Assembly (NCBI GenBank): GCA_947491985.1
Contig: CANLLR010000002.1
Coordinates: forward strand, 62,001-126,000
Source: Flavobacteriaceae bacterium
GTDB lineage: Bacteria > Bacteroidota > Bacteroidia > Flavobacteriales > Flavobacteriaceae
Direction: 5' to 3'
DNA length: 64,000 bases
A program made the position numbers and the translations under genes. Position 1 is the first letter of the stretch; each line of letters begins with the position of its first letter. Below the pieces are notes generated by a model, which was not told the DNA's origin, did no database searches, and saw only the letters and a list, made by a program, of their open reading frames with translations. This document shows positions 54,190 through 63,445 of the stretch, piece by piece.

Positions 54190-54603
54190 TTAATGATCTA
54201 CTGTAGCATCAAATTCAAGAAATTGAGGAACGTTGTTGACATCTTGACCTATCAAAAATTTAAAACGGTATACACCTAATTCAGTGGGCTTAAAAGGTAA
54301 ATTAACCTCTACAGCAGTCACATTATCAGCTTCACAATTTCCTTGAAGGGATTGTGCACAATAAATAGCAACGGTTCTCTCAAAATTGACTTTTTCATAA
54401 TAAAAACTGTCAAAAAAATGACAGGTTGTAGGGCGAATGTATTTCAGGGGAATATTTGTAATACTGTCCTTTGCAAAAGCAGTAGGCATTGTCACGTCAC
54501 TTAACGGAACTATATTAAGAACATAGTCAGTATTGTCATTACCTCCAATGTCGCATGCGTTGAGAAACAAACCCAATGCAATAAATAAAAGCATTTTTTT
54601 CAT
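54190..54603 (-). CDS. Predicted lipoprotein of unknown function
   Basis: 137 residues with lipobox LNAC (Cys17). The mature part is predicted to be beta-rich with several Cys residues (THCFF-like, YCAQSLQGNC) that could form disulfides, and has the appearance of an immunoglobulin-like fold ending LGVYRFKFLIG. No family recognised. It precedes the sigma factor with an 11-base gap, so it may be a sensor or a co-transcribed target; the terminator of recA lies in front of it. Confidence 0.75.
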   Translation of the reverse strand: MKKMLLFIALGLFLNACDIGGNDNTDYVLNIVPLSDVTMPTAFAKDSITNIPLKYIRPTTCHFFDSFYYEKVNFERTVAIYCAQSLQGNCEADNVTAVEVNLPFKPTELGVYRFKFLIGQDVNNVPQFLEFDATVDH

Positions 54604-54663
54604 TATTAGACTGTTTAATATTTTGTTAGATACTTATTTTATAAAAAGGTTGCGTTGTAATGC

Positions 54664-54692
54664 AAAAAAAATCCGTCATTGCGGATTTTTTA
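54664..54692 (-). terminator. recA terminator
   Basis: Stem of about 11 bp (ATCCG / CGGAT extended by A and T runs) with a 6-base loop and a T-rich tail on the minus strand. It lies just behind the recA stop. Confidence 0.85.
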
Positions 54693-54696
54693 TTTT

Positions 54697-55701
54697 TTAT
54701 TCGTTATTGGATTTAATAACGTCTTTAATTTTTAGTTCGAGTTCATCGGCCAATTCTGGATTATCTTTTATTAAGACTTTTACGCCATCTCTACCTTGTC
54801 CAAGTTTTGTATCTCCATAACTGAACCATGAGCCCGCTTTTTTGATAATTTCAAACTCCACAGCTAAATCTAAAATTTCTCCTGTTTTCGAAACACCTTC
54901 ACCATACATAATATCGAATTCGGCAGTTTTGAAAGGCGGAGCTACTTTGTTTTTAACCACTTTAACTTTGGTTCTGTTACCTATAACATTTTCACCGTCT
55001 TTAATTTGAGAGGAACGACGAATGTCCAAACGAATCGAAGCATAAAATTTCAACGCGTTTCCTCCTGTTGTTGTTTCTGGATTTCCGAACATCACACCAA
55101 TTTTTTCTCTTAGTTGGTTGATGAAAAAAACCGTACAATTGGTTTTGCTGATGGTTCCTGTTAATTTTCTTAAAGCTTGTGACATTAAACGTGCGTGTAA
55201 TCCCATTTTAGAATCACCCATTTCACCTTCAATTTCACTTTTTGGAGTCAAAGCAGCTACCGAGTCAATAACCACAATATCAATGGCGCCTGAACGAATT
55301 AAATTTTCGGCAATTTCTAACGCTTGTTCCCCGTTATCAGGTTGAGAAATAATTAAATTTTCAATATCAACGCCTAACTTTTCTGCATAATTTCTGTCAA
55401 AGGCATGTTCGGCATCAATAAAAGCAGCAATACCACCCGCTTTTTGAGCTTCGGCGATAGCATGTAAGGTTAAGGTTGTTTTTCCAGATGATTCTGGACC
55501 GTAAATTTCGATTACTCTTCCTTTTGGATATCCATTTACACCCAAAGCTAAGTCAAGACCAAGCGAACCAGAAGAAATAGTTTCTACTTCTTCAACGGCT
55601 TTGTCTCCCATTTTCATTACGGTTCCTTTACCGTACGTTTTGTCTAATTTGTCAAGCGTTAATTGTAATGCTTTTAATTTGGCTTCTTTTTCTGTACTCA
55701 T
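54697..55701 (-). CDS. recA: Recombinase RecA
   Basis: 334 residues, the normal length. Walker [10 protein letters not shown] (68-76), [20 protein letters not shown], the L2-like [19 protein letters not shown] and the C-terminal acidic tail are all present. It performs strand exchange in recombination and repair. Stands alone with its own terminator; no clear TAnnTTTG box is seen in front. No LexA site can be judged. Confidence 0.98.
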   Translation of the reverse strand: MSTEKEAKLKALQLTLDKLDKTYGKGTVMKMGDKAVEEVETISSGSLGLDLALGVNGYPKGRVIEIYGPESSGKTTLTLHAIAEAQKAGGIAAFIDAEHAFDRNYAEKLGVDIENLIISQPDNGEQALEIAENLIRSGAIDIVVIDSVAALTPKSEIEGEMGDSKMGLHARLMSQALRKLTGTISKTNCTVFFINQLREKIGVMFGNPETTTGGNALKFYASIRLDIRRSSQIKDGENVIGNRTKVKVVKNKVAPPFKTAEFDIMYGEGVSKTGEILDLAVEFEIIKKAGSWFSYGDTKLGQGRDGVKVLIKDNPELADELELKIKDVIKSNNE

Positions 55702-55787
55702 CTTTACTAGATTTAGTGGCTATTAATTTGGTAAAATTAACTATTTTTTTGATGTAAAATGAGTTTGTAAAAATGAGTTTTAAACAA

Positions 55788-55817
55788 TTGTAACCCAAAA
55801 ATTATTCAGTAACTTTG
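55788..55817 (+). promoter_or_regulatory. Promoter of the plsC-desaturase pair
   Basis: TTG (55788-55790), 19 bp, TAACTTTG (55810-55817): a full match to the Bacteroidota consensus, 17 bp before the ATG. Confidence 0.7.
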
Positions 55818-55834
55818 TAAACATTTTTTACTCC

Positions 55835-56569
55835 ATGGAAAAGCTTATATCCTATCCCATTTCGGTGGTATATTACTTTTGTTTTGTTGGTTGTTTGATT
55901 TTTTTTCATCCAATCCAGTGGATTTGTTTCAATTTTTTCGGATACCAAGCGCACAAAAAAAGTGTCGATTATTTGAATTTTTGTCTCGAAAAATGTTCGT
56001 TGCTCATAGGTACTTGGTTTCAATTTCGAAATATAAATTATATTCCTAATAAAGTTCCTGTTATTTTTGTAGCCAACCACCAAAGCATGTACGATATTAT
56101 TGGAATTATATGGCATTTGCGCCGATTTCATGCTAAATTTGTCAGTAAGAAAGAATTGGGAAGAGGCATACCGAGTGTTTCCTACAATTTAAGACATGGC
56201 GGCTCCGTTCTCATAGATAGAAAAGATCCCAAACAAGCCATTTCGGCTATAAAGGAGTTGGGGCAATACATCGAAAAGCACCAACGATCGGCGGTAATTT
56301 TCCCGGAAGGAACACGCAGCAAAGACGGAACACCGAAACGGTTTTCAGAAAACGGAATAAAAATACTTTGCAAATACGCTCCATCAGCAGTCGTTGTTCC
56401 GATATCGATTAATAATTCTTGGAAGATGGTCAAATTCGGATTGTTTCCCATGGGATTGGGCAACCGAGTGGAGTTTCTTGTTCACGAACCGATAACAATA
56501 AAAGACTATCCTTTTGAAGAATTGATGATTAAAATAGAAAAAACAATAACGCAGTCAATACATAAGTAA
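55835..56569 (+). CDS. plsC: 1-acyl-sn-glycerol-3-phosphate acyltransferase
   Basis: 244 residues. N-terminal membrane anchor, then NHQSMYD (His82, Asp87), FVSKKELGRGIPSVSYN, FPEGTRSKDG and VVPISINNSW, the four motifs of PlsC. Makes phosphatidic acid at the inner membrane. The acyl-ACP desaturase gene begins one base after its stop, so the two are co-translated: one supplies unsaturated acyl-ACP, the other uses acyl donors for phospholipids. This pairing makes the PlsC name firmer than for the gene at 51238. Confidence 0.93.
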   Translation: MEKLISYPISVVYYFCFVGCLIFFHPIQWICFNFFGYQAHKKSVDYLNFCLEKCSLLIGTWFQFRNINYIPNKVPVIFVANHQSMYDIIGIIWHLRRFHAKFVSKKELGRGIPSVSYNLRHGGSVLIDRKDPKQAISAIKELGQYIEKHQRSAVIFPEGTRSKDGTPKRFSENGIKILCKYAPSAVVVPISINNSWKMVKFGLFPMGLGNRVEFLVHEPITIKDYPFEELMIKIEKTITQSIHK

Positions 56570-56570
56570 G

Positions 56571-57560
56571 ATGTCATTAAAAAATATTCGTCTAGAAGTA
56601 ATGCAATACCTAGAGAAAAACGTAGACAGTTTTGTAGACCAATTTTTAATTCCGGTCGAAAAAATTTGGCAACCTTCGGATTTGCTTCCGAATTCAGAAA
56701 AGGAAACTTTTTTTGAAGAAGTAAAAGAGTTGCGCGAAATTGCCAAAGATTTACCCTACGATTTTTGGGTAGTTCTTGTAGGCGATACCATAACTGAAGA
56801 AGCTTTGCCAACCTACGAATCTTGGCTTATGGAAGTCGAAGGTGTAGACAACGAAGGCAGAAATGGGTGGTCAAAATGGGTGCGTCATTGGACAGCAGAA
56901 GAAAATCGTCACGGCGATTTATTGAATAAGTATTTGTATTTATCCGGTCGTGTAAACATGCGCGAAATAGAAATGACCACACAACATCTTATTGCGGATG
57001 GTTTTGATATTGGCACTGGTAAAGATCCCTACAAAAATTTTGTGTACACTAGCTTTCAAGAATTGGCGACGTACATTTCACACAACCGTGTTTCGCAATT
57101 GGCTAAAAATTATGGCGATAAAAAACTATCCAAAATTTGCAAATTAATTGCCGGAGACGAAATGCGTCACCATCATGCGTACAGTGAATTTGTGAACCAA
57201 ATTTTTAAGGTTGACCCAAGTGAAATGATGCTCTCCTTTCAATACATGATGAAGCAAAAAATTACGATGCCCGCACATTTTTTAAGAGAATCGGGTGAAA
57301 AAATAAGTACTGCTTTTGAAGAATTTTCTAATTCGGCTCAAAAAATAGGAGTCTATACAGCGGCTGATTATGTTGACATTTTACAAAAATTAGTCGAAAA
57401 ATGGGAGATCGATAAAATCGTAAATCTAACCGATGAAGCTGAAAAAGCACGCGATTATCTGATGAAATTACCAGCTCGTATGGCAAAAATCTCCGAAAGA
57501 ATGGTGTTGCCCGATGAGACGAAAATTTTTAAATGGGTAGAACCTGCTTTGGTGAGATAA
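56571..57560 (+). CDS. Acyl-ACP desaturase
   Basis: Soluble di-iron enzyme of 329 residues that introduces a cis double bond into acyl-ACP. Iron ligand motifs EENRHGD (near 110-116) and DEMRHHHAY (near 196-204) are intact. Homologous to plant stearoyl-ACP desaturase; similar bacterial proteins occur in actinobacteria and Flavobacteria. Electron donor is probably a ferredoxin; a PaaE-like reductase with its own 2Fe-2S domain is encoded at 25482. Position of the double bond is not predictable. Confidence 0.93.
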   Translation: MSLKNIRLEVMQYLEKNVDSFVDQFLIPVEKIWQPSDLLPNSEKETFFEEVKELREIAKDLPYDFWVVLVGDTITEEALPTYESWLMEVEGVDNEGRNGWSKWVRHWTAEENRHGDLLNKYLYLSGRVNMREIEMTTQHLIADGFDIGTGKDPYKNFVYTSFQELATYISHNRVSQLAKNYGDKKLSKICKLIAGDEMRHHHAYSEFVNQIFKVDPSEMMLSFQYMMKQKITMPAHFLRESGEKISTAFEEFSNSAQKIGVYTAADYVDILQKLVEKWEIDKIVNLTDEAEKARDYLMKLPARMAKISERMVLPDETKIFKWVEPALVR

Positions 57561-57583
57561 AAGAGTAAAGCGAATATAGACTT

Positions 57584-57612
57584 AAATCCTTTCTGAAAAG
57601 AGAGGATTTTTT
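57584..57612 (+). terminator. Terminator of the plsC-desaturase unit
   Basis: AAATCC / GGATTT outer stem with a nearly complementary inner part (tttct / agaga) and six T. Confidence 0.75.
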
Positions 57613-57624
57613 AATCCGACAAAC

Positions 57625-58269
57625 ATGACATTAATAGAAAACACTATCGCTTTTGTAAAAGAAAAACTTAAAGACGCCGAAGGTGGCCACGATTGGTTTC
57701 ATATGGAACGCGTGTATAAAAACGCACTGTTAATTGCAGATGGAGAGGAGTGTGATTTGACTGTAGTAAAGTTGGGCGCTTTGCTACATGATATTGCCGA
57801 TAGTAAATTTCACGATGGCGATGAAAGTGTCGGACCAAAAACAGCCAAAACTTTTTTGGAAAGTCAAAATGCATTAGAGGAAACAATTACACATGTCATT
57901 GCCATTATCGAAAACATTTCTTTCAAAGGCGGAAATTTTGAAAAAAAATTCCACTCTAAAGAATTAGAAATTGTACAAGATGCCGACCGTTTAGATGCTT
58001 TGGGAGCCATCGGAATTGCGCGGACATTTAACTATGGCGGATTTAAAAATCGTACCCTTTACAATCCTGAAATTCTTCCCAATCTGAACATGAATAAAGA
58101 AGAATATAAAAAGAGCGAAGCACCAACACTCAATCATTTTTACGAAAAATTGTTGCTTTTGGCAGCTAAGATGAATACGGAAACGGGCCAAAAAATTGCC
58201 CAAGAAAGACATCGTTTTATGGAAGTTTTTCTGGAGCAGTTTTATGCCGAATGGAATGGCTTGAAATAG
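57625..58269 (+). CDS. HD-domain phosphohydrolase
   Basis: 214 residues of the YedJ-like HD family. Metal ligands are visible as H in GGHDWFHMERV, the HD pair in LLHDIADSKFHDGD, and D in QDADRLDALGAIGIART. A metal-dependent phosphohydrolase of unknown substrate. No signal peptide. It follows the desaturase terminator and probably has its own promoter, not clearly seen. Confidence 0.88.
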   Translation: MTLIENTIAFVKEKLKDAEGGHDWFHMERVYKNALLIADGEECDLTVVKLGALLHDIADSKFHDGDESVGPKTAKTFLESQNALEETITHVIAIIENISFKGGNFEKKFHSKELEIVQDADRLDALGAIGIARTFNYGGFKNRTLYNPEILPNLNMNKEEYKKSEAPTLNHFYEKLLLLAAKMNTETGQKIAQERHRFMEVFLEQFYAEWNGLK

Positions 58270-58270
58270 T

Positions 58271-58284
58271 ATTCAGTGTTCAGT
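58271..58284. repeat. Period-7 repeat (attcagt/gttcagt)
   Basis: Two heptamers ending ttcagt directly after the HD gene, of the same kind as at 40220. Confidence 0.4.
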
Positions 58285-58314
58285 TATCGCAATAACTACC
58301 AACTGCTAGCTAAT

Positions 58315-59097
58315 TTAATTTCCTTTAAAATCGGCTTTTCTTTTTTCTAAAAAAGCAGTGGTTCCTTCTTTGAAATCTTCTGTTCCGAAGCACTTTCCAA
58401 ACGATTTGATTTCAGTTTTATAGCCATCTACACCTTCTTTAAAATTGGCATTTACGGCTTTTATCGCCTGACCAATAGCTACTGGAGAATTGCGCATAAT
58501 TTTTGAAGCAATGCCTTTGGCGAATTCTAAAAGTTCGTTCTGAGGCACTACATGATTTACTAATCCATAGGATTTTGCGGTTGCTGCGTCGATCATTCCA
58601 GCGGTCATAATCATTTCCATCGCCCTGCCTTTTCCTACCAATTGTGGCAAACGTTGTGTTCCGCCATACCCAGGAATCACGCCAAGCGACACTTCGGGTA
58701 AACCCATTTTAGCATTGTCAGAAGCAATTCGGAAGTGACATGACATCGCCAATTCCAATCCGCCACCGAGCGCAAAACCATTCACGGCAGCAATAACTGG
58801 CGTTCGTAAATTTTCTACAAAATCAAACAATAACTCTTGACCTTGTTGTGCCAATTGCGAGCCTTCTTCAACAGAAAAATGCGCAAATTCTGAAATATCA
58901 GCGCCAGCAACAAAGGCTTTCTCGCCTTCACCAGTTAGAATAATGACTCTTATTTCTGAATTTCCATCCAAGTTTTCAAAGGCATCGTGCAATTCTTGAA
59001 TAGTAGCTACATTCAATGCATTTAATTTTGACGGACGATTGATGGTAATTTGCCCGATTCCATTGTCTTCTGTAACGATAATGTTTTCTAAGTTCAT
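58315..59097 (-). CDS. Enoyl-CoA hydratase/isomerase family protein
   Basis: 260 residues, crotonase fold. The oxyanion-hole segments AFVAGADISEFA and NGFALGGGLELAMS, and both catalytic glutamates (GGGLELA and LPEVSLGVIPGYGGTQRLP) are present, so it should hydrate short-chain enoyl-CoA. It stands alone, transcribed towards the HD gene. Whether it serves beta-oxidation or butanoate-type metabolism is unknown. Confidence 0.93.
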   Translation of the reverse strand: MNLENIIVTEDNGIGQITINRPSKLNALNVATIQELHDAFENLDGNSEIRVIILTGEGEKAFVAGADISEFAHFSVEEGSQLAQQGQELLFDFVENLRTPVIAAVNGFALGGGLELAMSCHFRIASDNAKMGLPEVSLGVIPGYGGTQRLPQLVGKGRAMEMIMTAGMIDAATAKSYGLVNHVVPQNELLEFAKGIASKIMRNSPVAIGQAIKAVNANFKEGVDGYKTEIKSFGKCFGTEDFKEGTTAFLEKRKADFKGN

Positions 59098-59156
59098 GAT
59101 TTTATGAGTTTTACACGAATTACAACGAAAGATTTGTTCGTATAATTTGTGGCTGT

Positions 59157-60629
59157 TTATTTTTCAATTATCGGTAGCAAAACCGTAAAAGTGGTTCCAA
59201 CTCCGAGTTCGGTTTCAAAAGTAATAGTTCCTTTGTAATTTTCGATAATATTTTTGATAATTCCCAATCCCAACCCCATGCCGCTATTTTTAGTGGTGAA
59301 TTTAGGTTCGAAAATATACTCTCGATTGTCAAATTCGATGCCAGTTCCGTTGTCTTTTACAATGATATATACGTCGTTATTTTCTTCTTTAACCGTAACT
59401 ACAACTGATTTTTCCGTTTGGTTTTCGGGGATGGATTGAATCGCATTTTTAACCAAATTGGTGATAATTCGAATCAATTGTGTTCGATCTAATTTGGCAA
59501 TAATTTCTTCTTTTTTACTTTCAAAAACAACAAAATCTTCATTAAAGATATCCAATGCTAGTTCGACCACATCGACCACATTTAAGTTTTCATTTTGTTG
59601 CGCCGGCATCGAAGCAAAGTTCGAAAATGCCGAAGCCACAGCACTCATCGTATCAATTTGCTGAATGAGTGTTTTCGAATAATCGTTGAGTTTTTGATTC
59701 AGATTGGGATCGTTCGCATCAAATTTTCTTTGAAAACTTTGCACGGTTAAACGCATTGGAGTAAGCGGATTTTTAATTTCGTGCGCCACTTGTTTTGCCA
59801 TTTCGCGCCATGCTTGTTCACGCTCTGATTGTGCTAACATTACAGCACTTTCTTCCAATTTATCCACCATTTTATTGTAAGCAGAAATAAGCGAATTGAT
59901 TTCGCGGCTGTTGGCTTCGATGACAATTTTTTCGTTTTTTTGATTCAGACTTGTCTCATTGATTTTGTCGGAAATGGTTTTCAGTGATTTGGTGATGTAA
60001 CTCGCTAAAAAATACGCTAAACCAAACGCAATGACCAACATGAACGAATAGACTTGACTTAATTTGATTAAGAAATTTTGGAGTTCTTCTTCATAAAACC
60101 CATCATCTTCTACATACGGAATGTTCAATATCCCTAAGGGTTTGAATTTATCGTCTTTAATCTGACTGAACGACGAACGGTTTTTTATTCCATCAATACT
60201 TTTTATATCAACGTAGCGTTTTTCGATTGACGATTGCACAAGTTTGATGATGTATTTCGGAATGGCAGGCGAAACCGTATCAATAGAAAAAGATCCTTTA
60301 GACGATTTTAGCAATTTCCCATTCAAACTGTAAATATTGATATCCAAGTTATGAATGTCGGCCAGTTCGTGAATTTTATCTTTAAAAATATAAGGTAAAT
60401 TGTTTTGTGTTAGCGGATAAGTGGTGTTTGATAGCACATAATTAATGTGTTCTTTTATCGCGTTTTCTTTCCGATCGAGACGTTCTTGATGGTATTCTTT
60501 GGCTTCGTTTTTAAATTGAATAATCGAAATGGACGCCATCAAAACCGAGGCAATTAATATCAATACAATCATCGAAAGGAAAATCCTGATTCGCAATGAA
60601 AGCATCGATATTTTGAAGTTTTTGAACAC
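59157..60629 (-). CDS. Sensor histidine kinase (NtrY-like)
   Basis: 490 residues: membrane helix at about 15-36, periplasmic sensor domain to about 190, second helix near 195-213, HAMP-like linker to 260, dimerisation domain with the phospho-accepting His283 in KQVAHEIKNPLTPMR, and a catalytic domain with NLVKNAIQSI, DNGTGI and GMGLGLGIIKNI. All kinase boxes are intact. No response regulator is adjacent. It begins right after hemJ (no gap), so it shares a message with the haem genes. Confidence 0.92.
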   Translation of the reverse strand: MFKNFKISMLSLRIRIFLSMIVLILIASVLMASISIIQFKNEAKEYHQERLDRKENAIKEHINYVLSNTTYPLTQNNLPYIFKDKIHELADIHNLDINIYSLNGKLLKSSKGSFSIDTVSPAIPKYIIKLVQSSIEKRYVDIKSIDGIKNRSSFSQIKDDKFKPLGILNIPYVEDDGFYEEELQNFLIKLSQVYSFMLVIAFGLAYFLASYITKSLKTISDKINETSLNQKNEKIVIEANSREINSLISAYNKMVDKLEESAVMLAQSEREQAWREMAKQVAHEIKNPLTPMRLTVQSFQRKFDANDPNLNQKLNDYSKTLIQQIDTMSAVASAFSNFASMPAQQNENLNVVDVVELALDIFNEDFVVFESKKEEIIAKLDRTQLIRIITNLVKNAIQSIPENQTEKSVVVTVKEENNDVYIIVKDNGTGIEFDNREYIFEPKFTTKNSGMGLGLGIIKNIIENYKGTITFETELGVGTTFTVLLPIIEK

Positions 60630-61184
60630 TTACGATTTGTTTTTTGCTCTTATTTTTTTGTAAATTTTAAATCCAGTCATTAAAAGTAACGAAAATAAAA
60701 CAATACCAATGACACCATAGATCCAGTTGAATGCATTTTTTAAAATGACTAAAAAAACAACGGCAAATAGTATAATGGTGGCGACTTCATTCCACAATCG
60801 CATAAAGTTTGAGCTGTACTTCACTTCGTCTTTTTGCAATTGGTTGTAGATCTGATGGCATTTGAATTGGTACAAATAAAGTACAAAAACAAAGCCAAGT
60901 TTAACATGCATCCATGGCATTTGTATCCACGCTTTGCCCATTTCGGTAAAAAACAACAGCCAAAAAGCAAAAATACTGGCTAAAATCGAGCTTGGCCAAG
61001 TAATGATATACCACAAACGGTAGGTCATTATTTTGTATTGTTTTTGCAGAATTTCTCTTTCAGGTGAAGGTTTTTCGTTGGCTTCAATTTGGTACACAAA
61101 CAACCGTACAATATAAAACAAACCTGCAAACCAAGTGATTACAAAGATGAGGTGAAGCGATTTTATGTAGTTGTAAAGTTCCAT
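60630..61184 (-). CDS. hemJ: Protoporphyrinogen IX oxidase HemJ (CopD-like membrane protein)
   Basis: 184 residues with four to five membrane helices. The N-terminal SLHLIFVITWFAGLFYIVRL and the LQKQYKIMTYRLWYIITWP block agree well with HemJ; the conserved His11 and the HVK pair (His93, Lys95) are present. HemJ oxidises protoporphyrinogen IX, the step before ferrochelatase. hemH lies 22 bp upstream in the same direction and hemA is near. CopD family is the common annotation, but HemJ fits sequence and context. An adjacent TTG codon is the only other start. Confidence 0.85.
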   Translation of the reverse strand: MELYNYIKSLHLIFVITWFAGLFYIVRLFVYQIEANEKPSPEREILQKQYKIMTYRLWYIITWPSSILASIFAFWLLFFTEMGKAWIQMPWMHVKLGFVFVLYLYQFKCHQIYNQLQKDEVKYSSNFMRLWNEVATIILFAVVFLVILKNAFNWIYGVIGIVLFSLLLMTGFKIYKKIRAKNKS

Positions 61185-61206
61185 CAAAAGTCTTTTTTTC
61201 TTTGCT

Positions 61207-62241
61207 CTATTTTCTTTCTTCTTTCTTCCAATCTTTTATCCAATGGGCAACGGTTGCACACCACTCATCGCCATCATTCATACACGGAATCGCCATAAAT
61301 TCTTCTCCACCATGGTGCAAAAATTCTTCGTTGGCTTCCATCGCGATTTCTTCTAAGGTTTCTAGACAATCAGAAACAAAAGCAGGAGTCACCACAGCCA
61401 ATTTCTTAATACCTTTTGCTGGCATTTTGTTGATTTCAACATCCGTATATGGGGTTAACCATTTGTCGCCTGCCAATCGCGACTGAAACGTTTGACTGTA
61501 TTTGCCTTCTGGAATTCCGAGGTATTTTACTACTTGCTTTGTCGTTTCATAACATTGATGACGGTAACAAAATTCGTGCGCCGGTGAAGGCGTGTTGCAG
61601 CAAGATCCATCAATGGCACAATGTGATTTGGTGATGTCGGTTTTACGAATATGACGTTTCGGAATACCGTGATACGAAAATAACAAATGATCGTATTCGA
61701 AAGTGTCTAAATGTGCTTTTATCGAATTCGCCAACGCTTTGATGTAGCCTTCTTTGTTGTAAAAAGCAGGCACATTGGTAAATTTCATTTCTGGAAAATG
61801 TTTCTGACGCAGTTCTTCAGCCAAAACTACAATAGTTGTGGTCGAAGCCATTGCATGTTGCGGATACAAAGGAAAAAGCATCACTTCTTTCACGCCTTTA
61901 TCGTGCAATTCTTGCAATCCTTTTAAGATGGTCATCGTTCCGTAACGCATCGCTAAAGCTACTGGAATGTCTACTTGTGCTTGTACTTTTTTCTGCATGC
62001 GTTGCGAAATTACAACTAGTGGCGAACCTTCGTCCCACCATATTCGGGCATACGCTGCCGCTGATTTTTTTGGACGCGTTTGCAAAATAATGCCACGAAC
62101 CAATAATGCACGCAATAAAAACGGTACGTCGATGACGTATTTGTCCATTAAAAATTCATCTAAATAAGGCTTAACATCTTTTGGGGTTGGACTTTCGGGC
62201 GAGCCTAAATTTACCAGTAATACTCCTTTCATTTGTTGCAA
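61207..62241 (-). CDS. hemH: Ferrochelatase
   Basis: 344 residues. Inserts Fe2+ into protoporphyrin IX. VLLVNLGSPESPTPKDVKPYL at the start, the active-site His in LFSYHGIPKRHIRK, CYRHQCYETT, FQSRLAGDKWLTPYTD with the conserved Glu/Asp region, and a C-terminal HHGGEEFMAIPCMNDGDEW. Cysteines near CAIDGSCCNTPSPAHEFCY suggest a possible 2Fe-2S site, not proven here. A 22-bp palindrome lies directly upstream. Confidence 0.96.
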   Translation of the reverse strand: MQQMKGVLLVNLGSPESPTPKDVKPYLDEFLMDKYVIDVPFLLRALLVRGIILQTRPKKSAAAYARIWWDEGSPLVVISQRMQKKVQAQVDIPVALAMRYGTMTILKGLQELHDKGVKEVMLFPLYPQHAMASTTTIVVLAEELRQKHFPEMKFTNVPAFYNKEGYIKALANSIKAHLDTFEYDHLLFSYHGIPKRHIRKTDITKSHCAIDGSCCNTPSPAHEFCYRHQCYETTKQVVKYLGIPEGKYSQTFQSRLAGDKWLTPYTDVEINKMPAKGIKKLAVVTPAFVSDCLETLEEIAMEANEEFLHHGGEEFMAIPCMNDGDEWCATVAHWIKDWKKEERK

Positions 62242-62254
62242 TTTTAATTTTGAT

Positions 62255-62276
62255 AAAAGTAAGTATTCTTACTTTT
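62255..62276. promoter_or_regulatory. 22-bp palindrome upstream of hemH
   Basis: AAAAGTAAG-tatt-CTTACTTTT, 14 bp before the hemH ATG. A perfect 9-bp inverted repeat in a promoter position, a candidate operator for an iron- or haem-sensing regulator, or a short RNA hairpin in the leader. Confidence 0.5.
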
Positions 62277-62346
62277 TGAGTTTTTAGATTAACAATTAAT
62301 TAGTTGTTGTTTGATATACGTAATCGAATGAAAATGGATTTTAATT

Positions 62347-63219
62347 TTAACCATTCTGATTCAAATTCATCAAGTATTTTTTTGGTGTTGTTGCAAATTT
62401 CTTTTTAAAGGCCGCAATAAAGTGACTTCCGGTGCTGTAGCCAATTTTTAAGCCCACTTCGTTTACATTATATGAACCGCTGTCGAGCAATTGCCGCGCG
62501 TAATCCATTTTGTAGTCGAATAAAAATCCGTACACCGTATCGCCATAAATTTGTTTGAAACCCATTTTTAGTTTTTTCAAACTCAAGCCCACTTGTTCCG
62601 AAAGATCTTCCAAACCCGGCGGTTCCGCCATATTGGCAATCATGATTTCTTTGGCTTTTTTAATTTTCATCACGTTGTCTTCGTCAATTAAAAACGGACA
62701 TTGCTCTGCATTTTGATCTTCTGAACGATTGAAATACAAGCTCAATAATTCATAGCCTTTACCTTTATAATAGAGGTTTTTAATAGACGGATTTAAATTG
62801 TAATGAAAAAGTTGACTGAGTACGATAGCCATCGACGGACTGATATCGCCTTCTTTGTAATACTTTTTGTCTTTGTTTTCATCACTCAAGAACGGAATAT
62901 GGTCGGCTTCATTAGAAAACAAACCGTGAAACTTTTGAATGGAAATAATTACTGAAATCACCCACGTATTGGGAGCCAATTCTAAATTTAAAGGCAATTC
63001 TTTTTGTGGATTGTAAAACAATAATGACTTTTCATCTTTCAATTCTAAGGCATAATTTCCTTCATTGAACACAAATTTTGCTTTTCCTTTGATGCCAAAG
63101 TGAAATTGTATAAGCCCTTGATTTACGTGCCTTTTCACGTGAAAATTTTCATTTCTGTCGTTTTGAAAACGAATTAAGGTAAAATCATTTTCGATTGTTA
63201 TAACTTCTTGAGAACCCAT
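62347..63219 (-). CDS. AraC-family transcriptional regulator
   Basis: 290 residues. The C-terminus has the double helix-turn-helix of AraC/XylS proteins (LEDLSEQVGLSLKKLKMGFKQ, VNEVGLKIGYSTGSHFIAAF). The N-terminal 170 residues form a cupin-like sensor domain (YALELKDEKSLLFYNPQ). A TTG-started longer reading would add 69 residues of no coding character; MGSQEVITIENDFTLIRF is family-like. Set between hemH and the divergent hemA, it is a good candidate for haem-linked control. Confidence 0.9.
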   Translation of the reverse strand: MGSQEVITIENDFTLIRFQNDRNENFHVKRHVNQGLIQFHFGIKGKAKFVFNEGNYALELKDEKSLLFYNPQKELPLNLELAPNTWVISVIISIQKFHGLFSNEADHIPFLSDENKDKKYYKEGDISPSMAIVLSQLFHYNLNPSIKNLYYKGKGYELLSLYFNRSEDQNAEQCPFLIDEDNVMKIKKAKEIMIANMAEPPGLEDLSEQVGLSLKKLKMGFKQIYGDTVYGFLFDYKMDYARQLLDSGSYNVNEVGLKIGYSTGSHFIAAFKKKFATTPKKYLMNLNQNG

Positions 63220-63389
63220 AGCGACATTTTTTCGTATATGATTTGGAAACCAACATCCAATCTTATTTAGAATTAATCTACATAATAAATTGTAAAGACT
63301 TGATTCTAGTGCAAATTTAGAATAAATAACGCTATAAAGTCGATTTTGTTTTAAAAATTCGTAGAGCGATACAAAAAGTCCCTCTAGCG

Positions 63390-63421
63390 TTGTTTTTATG
63401 AAAAGGATAGTAATAATTTTG
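63390..63421 (+). promoter_or_regulatory. Promoter of hemA
   Basis: TTG (63390-63392), 21 bp, TAATTTTG (63414-63421), consensus-like, 25 bp before the hemA ATG. Confidence 0.65.
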
Positions 63422-63445
63422 TTCAACTTTTACGCAAAGTAACTT

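Noticed and set aside
63220..63426. N-terminal extension of the AraC gene from a TTG start
   Set aside because: The extra 69 residues have no family character and are not expected in this regulator; the ATG at 63219 fits.
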